DNA from: CAXBGS01 sp963975425
GTDB taxonomy: Bacteria; Planctomycetota; Planctomycetia; Pirellulales; Pirellulaceae
NCBI GenBank assembly: GCA_963975425.1
Contig: CAXBGS010000012.1
Location: 1 to 64,000, forward strand
DNA length: 64,000 nucleotides
Direction: 5' to 3'
Shown: positions 16,197 to 23,254 of the stretch, piece by piece
Numbering within the stretch: the stretch's first letter is position 1
Layout: every line of letters begins with the position of its first letter
Notes under the pieces: model-generated
Told to the model about the DNA's origin: nothing
Database searches by the model: none
The model's input: only the letters and a program-made list of their open reading frames with translations
Made by a program: the position numbers and the translations under genes

Positions 16197-17393
16197 TTAC
16201 TCGACAATCTTTGTCACAACGCCAGAACCAACGGTACGGCCGCCTTCGCGAATAGCGAAACGGACACCATCGTCCATGGCGATCGGCTTATGCATTTCGA
16301 CCGTCACCTTGACGTTGTCGCCGGGCATGCACATTTCGGCACCGATCAGGTTTGCCGTACCCGTCACGTCCGTCGTACGGAAGTAAAACTGTGGACGATA
16401 GCCGCTGAAGAACGGCGTGTGTCGACCGCCCTCATCCTTGCTCAAGCAATAAACTTCTGCTTCGAACTTGGTATGCGGGTTGATGCTTCCTGGCTTTGCC
16501 AAGACTTGTCCACGCTGGATGTCTTCACGCTTTACGCCACGGAGCAGACAACCGACGTTGTCACCACTGCGACCTTCTTCCATTTCCTTGCGGAACATTT
16601 CCACGCCGGTGCAGGTGGTCTTGGTGGGTGTGCTGGTCAAGCCGATGATTTCGACTTCTTCGCCAACCTTGACCACACCGCGCTCGATACGACCGGTAGC
16701 AACCGTTCCACGACCTTCGATCGAGAACACGTCCTCGATCGCCATCAGGAATGGCTTGTCGTCTTCACGAGTCGGCTCGGGGATGTTGGCGTCCAACGCA
16801 TCCATCAGTTCCGAGATGCACTTGCTGGCTTCTGGATCGGCAGGATTGTTGTAAGCCGGCAGCGACGAACCGCGAATCACGGGCACGTCGTCACCAGGGA
16901 AGTCGTACTTGTTCAGCAATTCGCGAACTTCCAACTCCACCAATTCCAACAACTCTTCGTCGTCGACCAAGTCACACTTGTTCAAGAACACAACGATGTA
17001 AGGCACGCCAACCTGGCGAGCCAGCAGCACGTGCTCTTTCGTTTGTGGCATCGGGCCGTCAGCAGCCGACACCACAAGAATGGCACCGTCCATCTGGGCA
17101 GCACCGGTGATCATGTTCTTGACAAAGTCGGCGTGCCCCGGGCAGTCGATGTGGGCGTAGTGACGATTCTCGGTCTCGTATTCGACGTGAGCCACCGCGA
17201 TGGTCACGGTCTTGGTTGCGTCACGAACCGTACCGCCCTTGGCGATATCGGAATAACCCTTTGCTTGGGCCAGCCCCTTGGCAGCTTGCACTGCAAGGAT
17301 TGCACCCGTGGTTGTTGTTTTACCGTGGTCAATGTGGCCAATCGTACCGACGTTGACGTGGGGCTTAGTCCGCTGAAAAGTTTCCTTGGCCAT
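16197..17393 (-). CDS. tuf: Elongation factor Tu
   Basis: 398 residues. The G1 motif is GHIDHGKTT, G3 is DCPGHADF and G4 is NKCD; domains 2 and 3 are complete up to GSGVVTKIVE. EF-Tu delivers aminoacyl-tRNA to the ribosome using GTP. The switch I (effector) region is unusual. Most bacteria have EEKARGITIN before the HVEY strand, whereas here residues 52-70 read GGTVRDATKTVTIAVAHV. The magnesium-binding Thr is kept (Thr64), but the conserved Arg-Gly before it is Lys-Thr. From memory, Rhodopirellula EF-Tu shares this form. The start has AGGTGAT ten bases upstream. Upstream on the same strand are four tRNA genes, in the same order as the E. coli thrU-tyrU-glyT-thrT-tufB operon. Confidence 0.98.
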   Translation of the reverse strand: MAKETFQRTKPHVNVGTIGHIDHGKTTTTGAILAVQAAKGLAQAKGYSDIAKGGTVRDATKTVTIAVAHVEYETENRHYAHIDCPGHADFVKNMITGAAQMDGAILVVSAADGPMPQTKEHVLLARQVGVPYIVVFLNKCDLVDDEELLELVELEVRELLNKYDFPGDDVPVIRGSSLPAYNNPADPEASKCISELMDALDANIPEPTREDDKPFLMAIEDVFSIEGRGTVATGRIERGVVKVGEEVEIIGLTSTPTKTTCTGVEMFRKEMEEGRSGDNVGCLLRGVKREDIQRGQVLAKPGSINPHTKFEAEVYCLSKDEGGRHTPFFSGYRPQFYFRTTDVTGTANLIGAEMCMPGDNVKVTVEMHKPIAMDDGVRFAIREGGRTVGSGVVTKIVE

Positions 17394-17729
17394 TTTTCTA
17401 AATCACCTACATTTGACTGGTTCGTAACTGCCCGAGGATACGCCTCGACCAGCCCGTTATGTCAGCGACCGTGTTCACACCCACGGTGACTCGCCAGCAC
17501 TCCGGCCGTCCCAGTATCAGTCGTTTATCAATAAAACGTAACGAAACGATCTCACTTTCCACAACGGAAAGCGTTTATTCTTAGTCATGTTGTGGCGAAA
17601 TGTGCTGACGCTTGCAATTGGCGATCGTCAAAATTCACACACTTGCCCTTCATTCCGCAGCCGAAACTGCCATTGCCCAGCCAAAGCTGGCATTCCGCAG
17701 CCGAAACTGCGATCCTCTTCGGATTCGAA
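17394..17729 (-). other. Spacer between tRNA-Thr(GGT) and tuf
   Basis: No gene is visible. Read on the minus strand it holds the tuf ribosome site and a small hairpin CTTTCC-GTTGT-GGAAAG (17555-17571). It also holds the three-unit 20-bp repeat at 17651-17710. The hairpin lacks a following T run and may be a processing signal rather than a terminator. Confidence 0.5.
17651..17710. repeat. Three 20-bp tandem units, each a small hairpin
   Basis: Units at 17651, 17671 and 17691. Units one and three are identical (cattccgcagccgaaactgc); the middle unit is cattgcccagccaaagctgg. Each contains a short inverted repeat: GCAG with CTGC in units one and three, and CCAG with CTGG in the middle one. The change is on both sides of the stem, so pairing is kept. 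It sits between tRNA-Thr(GGT) and tuf. Confidence 0.85.
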
Positions 17730-17801
<72 letters not shown>

Positions 17802-17808
17802 AAGGAAG

Positions 17809-17890
17809 TAGGCTTTAGCGATAAGGTGCTAGCGATCAGGGGAAAACCGAGCCCACCAAGACCTAACACCTTATCGCTAATACCTATCCC
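17809..17890. repeat. Heptamer inverted-arm repeat between tRNA-Thr(GGT) and tRNA-Gly
   Basis: The left arm reads TAGGCTT, TAGCGAT, AAGGTGC, TAGCGAT, CAGGGGA from 17809. The right arm, on the opposite strand, reads TAGGTAT, TAGCGAT, AAGGTGT, TAGGTCT up to 17887. The core TTAGCGATAAGGTG is identical in both arms. The 7-bp step and the inverted layout match the repeats at 14396-14505 and 17968-18049. Confidence 0.85.
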
Positions 17891-17892
17891 AA

Positions 17893-17963
17893 AGCGGGTG
17901 AAGGGAATCGAACCCTCGTATTCAGCTTGGAAGGCTGCTGCTCTACCATTGAGCTACACCCGC
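17893..17963 (-). tRNA. tRNA-Gly (anticodon TCC)
   Basis: 71-nt cloverleaf on the minus strand. Acceptor GCGGGTG pairs with CACCCGC, the anticodon loop is CTTCCAA, and the T arm has GGTTCGATTCC. The outermost anticodon-stem pair is G/A, a mismatch, while the other four pair. The discriminator is T and no CCA is encoded. Confidence 0.95.
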
Positions 17964-17967
17964 AAAA

Positions 17968-18049
17968 TCAGGTGTCAGGTATTAGCGATTAGGGAGAAAA
18001 CACTGTCGTCCTCTCATATTTCCTAAGACCTAAGTCCTAACGCCTAAAA
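17968..18049. repeat. Heptamer inverted-arm repeat between tRNA-Gly and tRNA-Tyr
   Basis: The left arm reads TCAGGTG, TCAGGTA, TTAGCGA, TTAGGGA from 17968. The right arm, on the opposite strand, reads TTAGGCG, TTAGGAC, TTAGGTC, TTAGGAA (18021-18047). The arms are separated by about 25 bp. It is the third copy of the same architecture inside this operon. Confidence 0.85.
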
Positions 18050-18060
18050 TCTTCTACCAA

Positions 18061-18142
18061 TGGGGGCTACAGGATTCGAACCTGTGTAGACATAGTCAGC
18101 GGATTTACAGTCCGCCCCCTTTAACCACTCGGGCAAACCCCC
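18061..18142 (-). tRNA. tRNA-Tyr (anticodon GTA)
   Basis: 82-nt tRNA with a long variable arm on the minus strand. Acceptor GGGGGTT pairs with AGCCCCC through one T-G wobble, the anticodon stem GCGGA/TCCGC closes CTGTAAA, and the T arm has GGTTCGAATCC. The discriminator is A. It holds the same place as tyrU in the E. coli tufB operon. Confidence 0.96.
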
Positions 18143-18287
18143 CTTATTCTTCAGTCGTTCTGTGTTGTTCGTCCCGGTGGCGAAACCCTTTGCTTTGTGA
18201 ACTTGATCTGTTTGCTTATCAGCTAGTTTTAATGTCAGCTGGATCGTTCCACGACCCAACCCTTCCAATTCATCGACCACGAACAAG

Positions 18288-18360
18288 AGCCAACGGAGGG
18301 ATTCGAACCCACGACCGGCTGATTACAAATCAGCTGCTCTGCCAACTGAGCTACGTTGGC
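18288..18360 (-). tRNA. tRNA-Thr (anticodon TGT)
   Basis: 73-nt cloverleaf on the minus strand. Acceptor GCCAACG pairs with CGTTGGC, the anticodon stem GCTGA/TCAGC closes TTTGTAA, and the T arm has GGTTCGAATCC. The discriminator is T. It is the first gene of the tRNA-tuf block. The 145 bp to tRNA-Tyr hold nothing I recognise. Confidence 0.96.
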
Positions 18361-18801
18361 GGCACCTGCTCTCACCAGAACCCCCGAGTCAGTTGACACG
18401 GTGTGCGCCGGATCGATCCATTCGCATCGAACAATTTCCCACAGGATTCGAGCCGTCGGCCCACGTTTGAACCGGCTACCCGCCATGAGGAAAATTAATA
18501 TCGGCCAAACCCCATGAATTGGGGCGAGTCCGAAACGGCAGAGTGTAGCGATCCGTCGATTTGCGACAAGACGGAATTGGCCTGTTTGCCTCGCATTTCG
18601 TCGGGAAATCGAATTTCGTCTTCAATCCGCATCTCCGCAGCCCCCGGCCACCCGATGCAAGGGAAGAGGACAACCCGCGAAAAAGGGTTCGCCGAACCCG
18701 GCGCAAGCCGCAAAAACAACCCAGCGCAAGCCGCAAAAACAACCCAGCGCAAGCCGCTAAGACAACCCAGCGCAAGCCGCGAAAACAACCTGCACAAGCC
18801 G
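18361..18801. other. Gene-free stretch upstream of the tRNA-tuf block
   Basis: About 440 bp without a convincing gene. It must contain the promoter for the minus-strand tRNA block, but no clear -35/-10 pair can be picked by eye. Its right half carries the 23-bp tandem repeat. The small open frames across it are translations of the repeat. Confidence 0.5.
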
Positions 18802-18812
18802 CTAAAAATCAA
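18701..18812. repeat. 23-bp tandem repeat after the metallohydrolase gene
   Basis: A 23-bp unit (gcgcaagccgcaaaaacaac plus 3 bases) repeats with starts at 18701, 18724, 18747 and 18770. A degenerate fifth unit begins at 18792 after a 22-bp step. Units differ by one to three bases. The last unit overlaps the stop codon of the minus-strand hydrolase gene. Confidence 0.85.
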
Positions 18813-19647
18813 CAACCTGGCCGTCTTCGGCAACCGTGACCTCGCCATCCACTTCGCGGCCGATCGACTCGATCTCGACCGAGTTTTCGTCCATCTCTAA
18901 CGGATTGACGTGCGTGATCAGTGTTTTGCGGGGACGACTTCGGCGCACAACGTCGATCAATCGGCTCGTCCAGCAGTGCCCCGTCTTTTCGGCCCATGCC
19001 TGACCCGAGTCGCGAAAATAGCATTCGTGCATCAACAAATCCGCCTGCCCCGACCAGCGAACCCCCTCGTCACTGACGTCCCCGGTCGTGTCGGTGGCAT
19101 ACACCAATCGCTTGCCGGGCTGGCCAGAAACTGAATCCCAATCGATTCGATACGCGACCGAACCACCGGGATGCTGCTGCGGTCGCCAAGTCACCTTCGC
19201 AGGCCCGCGTACCAGCGGGCTTGCCGGATCGTCTGGCGAACCGATCGGTTCGGATGCGCCAATTTCGAATTGATCCAGCGAGTCGATCTCGCACCATTTC
19301 GCGCCCAGCTCGGTTTCCAACTGAACCGGAAAAATCAGCTCGCTGAACAGATGCCGCCTGACCGCTTGAATTTTCTCCGCTTCACCCCAAATCCTCAATT
19401 GCTCAACGGGCCGCCCCTCGCATCGCAACTGGTACAGCATGTCCAACAAGAACGTCAGCCCCAGGATGTGATCCAAGTGCGCGTGGCTGAGCAAAATATC
19501 CAGCGATCGGGTCTGCACCAGCGGGGTGATGCGAAAGATGCCCGAACCTGCGTCCAGCAAAATGCCCGATTCAGGCAAGAAGTAGCACGACGTATGGCGG
19601 GTCGAGTTGGGGTGATAGCCGGCAGTGCCCAGGCAATGAAGTCGCAT
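18802..19647 (-). CDS. Metallo-beta-lactamase-fold hydrolase (RNase Z-like branch)
   Basis: 281 residues from the ATG at 19647, preceded by GGGAGTG; the frame is open upstream to 19917 but that part looks non-coding. The metal site is SHAHLDHILGL (His55, His57, Asp59, His60). A later Asp (YATDTTGD) and His (THVNPLEMDE) complete a pattern like RNase Z/ElaC-type and PqsE-like hydrolases. It starts MRLHCLGTAGYHPN, with no signal peptide, so it is cytoplasmic. It could process tRNA 3' ends, which would fit the adjacent tRNA genes without encoded CCA. Other MBL-fold phosphodiesterases are equally possible. Confidence 0.85.
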   Translation of the reverse strand: MRLHCLGTAGYHPNSTRHTSCYFLPESGILLDAGSGIFRITPLVQTRSLDILLSHAHLDHILGLTFLLDMLYQLRCEGRPVEQLRIWGEAEKIQAVRRHLFSELIFPVQLETELGAKWCEIDSLDQFEIGASEPIGSPDDPASPLVRGPAKVTWRPQQHPGGSVAYRIDWDSVSGQPGKRLVYATDTTGDVSDEGVRWSGQADLLMHECYFRDSGQAWAEKTGHCWTSRLIDVVRRSRPRKTLITHVNPLEMDENSVEIESIGREVDGEVTVAEDGQVVDF

Positions 19648-19945
19648 TTCGAAGCACTCCCTGGGAACGACGGCGGGCGGAATTCGAATAGTCTGACGCA
19701 TCACAGAACCAGACTCAAGCCACAGACCTAAGCGCCAACGTGGCGAGCACCTCGCCCCCGGGGCTTCTCCCGATACACAGGACTGCGCCTGCGATGGACA
19801 CGAACGCGCCAACAACCGGCGAACCATCCTTGCCATCTTGAAAGCGAACCGATATTGTTGGACCTTTGTCGTTCTCTGCAAGCGACATGCTCCGCCGATG
19901 TCCCTGCGTGTGATCACCAGTGAACATCGGCCGGCAAACCATCAC

Positions 19946-20030
19946 GCGGATGTGGCGGAATTGGCAGACGCGCTAGATTCAGGTTCTAGTGGGGGTTAAC
20001 CCCGTGGAGGTTCAAGTCCTCTCATCCGCA
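19946..20030 (+). tRNA. tRNA-Leu (anticodon CAG)
   Basis: 85-nt class II tRNA on the plus strand. Acceptor GCGGATG pairs with CATCCGC, the anticodon stem CTAGA/TCTAG closes TTCAGGT, the variable arm is long (TGGGGGTTAACCCCG), and the T arm has GGTTCAAGTCC. The discriminator is A and CCA is not encoded. A T-rich run follows immediately. Confidence 0.96.
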
Positions 20031-20397
20031 CTAATTTCTCTTTTTCTCTTCGGCGCCCGAGACCTTTCGGCGCCGCCGAGACCTCTGGTTTTCGGTAACG
20101 CGATGGGCTGCTCAGCGGCGGCCTGAGCCCCGTGAAACGCCTCCAATTCGCAGGCACAGGACTTCGTAGGCACCAAGAGCTAAACAGGGCGTTTTCGCCT
20201 TTAGCTCTCGCAGACCGATTCGGCCCATTGGCAACATCGAATCGCTTCAATCGCGATTCCCTGCCGTGGTAAGTGGATCAATGCCGCTGTCGGTTCCTGA
20301 TTCGCGGAAGCCAGCATCCACTGCGGTAACAATTCCAGCCGCTCAACGCTTTCCCGTGTGCAAGTCACAATTTGTTTCTCACACAGGATTTGGTCAG
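20031..20397. other. Gene-free stretch between tRNA-Leu and the exported GD-rich protein gene
   Basis: About 370 bp. It opens with a T-rich run that may end the tRNA transcript. Two near-identical stretches based on CGGCGCC then CGAGACCT follow, at about 20051 and 20068. No gene is convincing; the plus-strand frame that would extend the next gene to 20266 has no ribosome site. Confidence 0.45.
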
Positions 20398-21048
20398 ATG
20401 AAAAAGGCACTCAGTTTCTTAGGGCTGGCGGTTCTCGCCGCAGGTCTCTTTCCATCCGCGACCGTGCGTGCGGATGACCCAGAAATCACGTTCAGTAACG
20501 GCGTCGTGTACGTTTACGGCAGCGACGTCGACGACGTGTGCGATGTCACGATTGAACTGGACAGCGACATCGAAGACATTCGAATCAAAATCGAAATTGA
20601 TTCCGACGAAGGGGATCAGACGGAACGATTTGAATTGAACGAAATTCGCTATCTCGTGTTCTACGGTGGAAACGGCAACGATCGATTCACCATTCACGAT
20701 TTGCCGCTGATGGACGTGTTTGACGTTCGGTTCCGCAACTACCTTTACGGCGAAGCAGGCCTTGATGCACTAAGCGGCGGCCTGGGTGACGACTTCATCT
20801 GCGGCAGTGGAACCGACGCCAACCTTGATGGCGTGAAGGACGTGCTGACCGGCAACGCCGGCAAAGACATCTTCGTCGCCCCCTACCGCACGACCTATAT
20901 CAATAAGTTCCTCGGCGGGCGATGGCGACAGATCCCCGTTCGATCGACCGAAGATCGCGTCAACGACTTTACGCCTAACGAAGGCGACGAAATCTGGAAG
21001 CGAGATGTGGAAACCGGCAAAGTCTCGGTCCTGCCAATCAGTGGCTAG
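20398..21048 (+). CDS. Exported acidic protein with RTX-like glycine/aspartate motifs
   Basis: 216 residues from the ATG at 20398, preceded by AGGA. A signal peptide (MKKALSFLGLAVLAAGLFPS) ends near ATVRA. The mature protein is Asp/Glu-rich and carries the motifs YGGNGNDRF, LYGEAGLDAL, GGLGDDFICG and TGNAGKDIF, degenerate forms of the hemolysin-type Ca-binding nonapeptide. Such repeats form a calcium-loaded beta-roll outside the cytoplasm. Only about four are present, too few for a typical RTX toxin. A structural or Ca-binding exported protein is likely; no enzymatic domain is visible. Confidence 0.75.
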   Translation: MKKALSFLGLAVLAAGLFPSATVRADDPEITFSNGVVYVYGSDVDDVCDVTIELDSDIEDIRIKIEIDSDEGDQTERFELNEIRYLVFYGGNGNDRFTIHDLPLMDVFDVRFRNYLYGEAGLDALSGGLGDDFICGSGTDANLDGVKDVLTGNAGKDIFVAPYRTTYINKFLGGRWRQIPVRSTEDRVNDFTPNEGDEIWKRDVETGKVSVLPISG

Positions 21049-21129
21049 CGGGACACGACACGCCAGATCTTTTGGCAGCTATTTCCAAGCTGACCGCAGC
21101 ATCGCTGCGACATCGCAAGAGATGGCAAT

Positions 21130-21167
21130 GGCCCCGCAGCTGGCATCCACCGGCTCGCGGGGCCTTT
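21130..21167 (+). terminator. Stem-loop terminator after the RTX-like gene
   Basis: The 8-bp stem GGCCCCGC (21130-21137) with GCGGGGCC (21157-21164) is followed by TTT. It lies between the convergent genes ending at 21048 and 21232. The loop is long (19 nt) and the T run short, so efficiency is uncertain. Confidence 0.45.
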
Positions 21168-21231
21168 GGACATGCATCGATTCGCGACATCACCCATGAA
21201 ACCATCTTTCACGGCATTATCGTCTGTCCCA

Positions 21232-22626
21232 TCAATCTCTTGGGCCCGGATAAGGCTCGCTAAGAGGATAGGGCAGGTGCTCCATGCGAACCGTATCTCC
21301 CGTTTCGTTCATCCAGTCATCAAGCTTTTTTGCCATCTTTTTCACGGCATCTGCGTACTCACGACGGCCGGCCAGATTGTTGGTTTCTGCAGGGTCTTTG
21401 ACGACATCATAAAATTCGACCGCAGGTCGGCGATGAAACCGATCGATGACATCCTTGGCGTGACCTTGCGTCTTGGCGGCTTGTTCCCATTCAGAAAAAA
21501 ACGATCCATGGGTCGGGCGACGTTCCATATCGGTGTGAGTGGTATGCCAAGCGTCAGGGTGAATATTGCGGATGTACTTGAATCGCGAGTCGCGGACCGC
21601 GCGGATCGGATAGATATTCATTTTCCTGTCGCCGGAGTGCGCAGTAAAAATGAAATCGCGATGCTGATCCGTTTCGCCTCTCAGCACTTTGGCGAATGAT
21701 TTCCCATCGATACCGTCCGGCTCTTTTTCGCCCGCCAAGTCCAAGAAGGTGGGAAAGATATCGATCCAACTGATCATTGCATCGGTGCGAGTATTGGCGG
21801 TGATCTTGCCAGGCCAACGAGCATGAAACGCTACTTGCACGCCCCAGTCGTAAAGATTCCATTTGCCGAATGGCCAAGCATGTCCGTGATCGGACGTGTA
21901 GATGAATAAGAAATCGTCCGTCTTGAAGTGGTCGCGAGCCATACGATCAATGTTGCCCACCGTTGTGTCGACGTCGGTGACTTCGCCCAAGTAGTTTGCC
22001 CATAGCCGACGTGCATCTGGCGTGTCGACCCAGCGTCTCGGAATCGTCACATCGACCTCGTCGTACGTGTCATGTGGGTGCCATGGAGCGTGGGTTCGCG
22101 TATCGCCCACGATCAGCAACAGCGGTTTAGACGATTTTCGCATTTGCAAATAGGCGTTCACGTCTCGTTCGAGGTTTTTCCGATCCGGACTGGCAAAGTC
22201 GGCACCGAGCCAATTGATCCACTTTGAGTGGTGAACTTTCCCAAAGCAGGCCACTTCATACCCCGCTTCTTGCATCCGTTTCACCATCGTCTGCGTTTCC
22301 GGTCGCGGTGGCTCATGGTTATGCTCGGCACCATTGTTGGCGGGCCAACATGCAGACATCAACGCCGAACGACTCGGGCCACAAGCGGGCGAAGCCACGA
22401 ACGCGTTATTGAATGTGAGTCCCTCGGAGGCAAGCTTGGCCATACTAGGCGTGATCGCATCGCCGCTTGGGTCGTACACCGAAGAGTCGTTACGACCGTG
22501 ATCGTCCGCGATGTACAAAACAATGTCAGGCTTCTCGGATGCGGAAAGCTCGACAGCCAGGACCGCGGCAAAAGCGACCGACGCGAGGATCGAAAGCGTG
22601 TCTCTGAACGGCAAGGGGTTTCGCAT
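21232..22626 (-). CDS. Secreted formylglycine-type sulfatase
   Basis: 464 residues from the ATG at 22626, with a signal-like hydrophobic start (LSILASVAFAAVLAVELSAS). The metal-binding residues appear in LYIADDHG (Asp41, Asp42). The active-site signature CGPSRSALMSA holds Cys82, which a formylglycine-generating enzyme would convert. Later family features include HAPWHPHDTYDEV and YTSDHGHAWPFGKWNLYD, with the Asp-His pair of the metal site. Type I sulfatases remove sulfate esters from polysaccharides, and planctomycetes carry many. It is transcribed away from the PSD1/DUF1501 pair across a 628-bp intergenic region. The specific polysaccharide cannot be told. Confidence 0.93.
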   Translation of the reverse strand: MRNPLPFRDTLSILASVAFAAVLAVELSASEKPDIVLYIADDHGRNDSSVYDPSGDAITPSMAKLASEGLTFNNAFVASPACGPSRSALMSACWPANNGAEHNHEPPRPETQTMVKRMQEAGYEVACFGKVHHSKWINWLGADFASPDRKNLERDVNAYLQMRKSSKPLLLIVGDTRTHAPWHPHDTYDEVDVTIPRRWVDTPDARRLWANYLGEVTDVDTTVGNIDRMARDHFKTDDFLFIYTSDHGHAWPFGKWNLYDWGVQVAFHARWPGKITANTRTDAMISWIDIFPTFLDLAGEKEPDGIDGKSFAKVLRGETDQHRDFIFTAHSGDRKMNIYPIRAVRDSRFKYIRNIHPDAWHTTHTDMERRPTHGSFFSEWEQAAKTQGHAKDVIDRFHRRPAVEFYDVVKDPAETNNLAGRREYADAVKKMAKKLDDWMNETGDTVRMEHLPYPLSEPYPGPRD

Positions 22627-23254
22627 TTGTTGAAAAGGAATGTGAGGGGATGAATTGCTGGAATACAGGCCTAGAGACCAACATCGCAGAAGCATTACGT
22701 AAGACACAACTCGACACACGGCAAAGTTCTAGGCAACACAAAGTCTTACCAAGGATGCGCATGATGACATCAAGATTGGCCCGGGTTTCCCATGCCATCG
22801 TAAAATGGAATACATGACAAACGCCCGCCAAAATTAAACATCATCATTTCACGGCAGACCGTGGAATTGTCATCCGCGACCAGCTTAACGATGACATGGT
22901 TGCGATTCAAACAAGACTCGATGAGGTGACATCGCCCTAGCCGAAACGCTTCTTTCGCAAGCCATAACGGGTTGCACCTGCCCCCAATAAAACCTTCCAT
23001 ACCGAGTGCGTGTGTCCTGTCACAGGACCAGTGTTTGAGTGTTCATTTCGCAAAACCTTTTGGCCGATCGGTAGCGAAAAACGTGCAACTGCGAGCATCT
23101 GGGCCAAACGCACCATGACTTGGGAATCTAGAGATCCGACAGCGACGCGATCCGCTACTGCAAAGCTCCCCGCCCGATGCAAGGATTCCACCCTATCGGT
23201 CGAGCGGCTGAGGAATCACGTCAATTGTGAACAGGAATCGGTTATGATGGGGCG
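22627..23254. other. Divergent intergenic region between a sulfatase and a PSD1 gene
   Basis: 628 bp with no convincing gene. It should carry the promoters of both divergent genes. The most regular element is the 15-bp palindrome at 23014-23028. Nothing else repeats clearly. Confidence 0.5.
23014..23028. promoter_or_regulatory. Perfect 15-bp palindrome, possible operator
   Basis: GTCCTGT-C-ACAGGAC, two 7-bp arms around one base, lies in the region between the divergent sulfatase and PSD1 genes, about 230 bp before the latter. Its position fits a regulator site; its function is unknown. Confidence 0.3.

Noticed and set aside
15876..17489. 537-residue plus-strand open frame
   Set aside because: It is antisense to tuf, tRNA-Trp and the start of secE. 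Long antisense frames are expected opposite biased genes, and the translation has no family resemblance.
19648..19917. N-terminal extension of the metallohydrolase
   Set aside because: The MBL fold begins at MRLHCLGTAG; the upstream residues are Arg/Ala/Ser-rich with no ribosome site at 19917.
19715..19945. 76-residue minus-strand frame beside tRNA-Leu
   Set aside because: It has no family match or ribosome site and abuts the tRNA; it is probably chance.
20266..20397. Longer start for the RTX-like protein
   Set aside because: The ATG at 20398 has AGGA upstream and begins a clean signal peptide, which an extension would bury.
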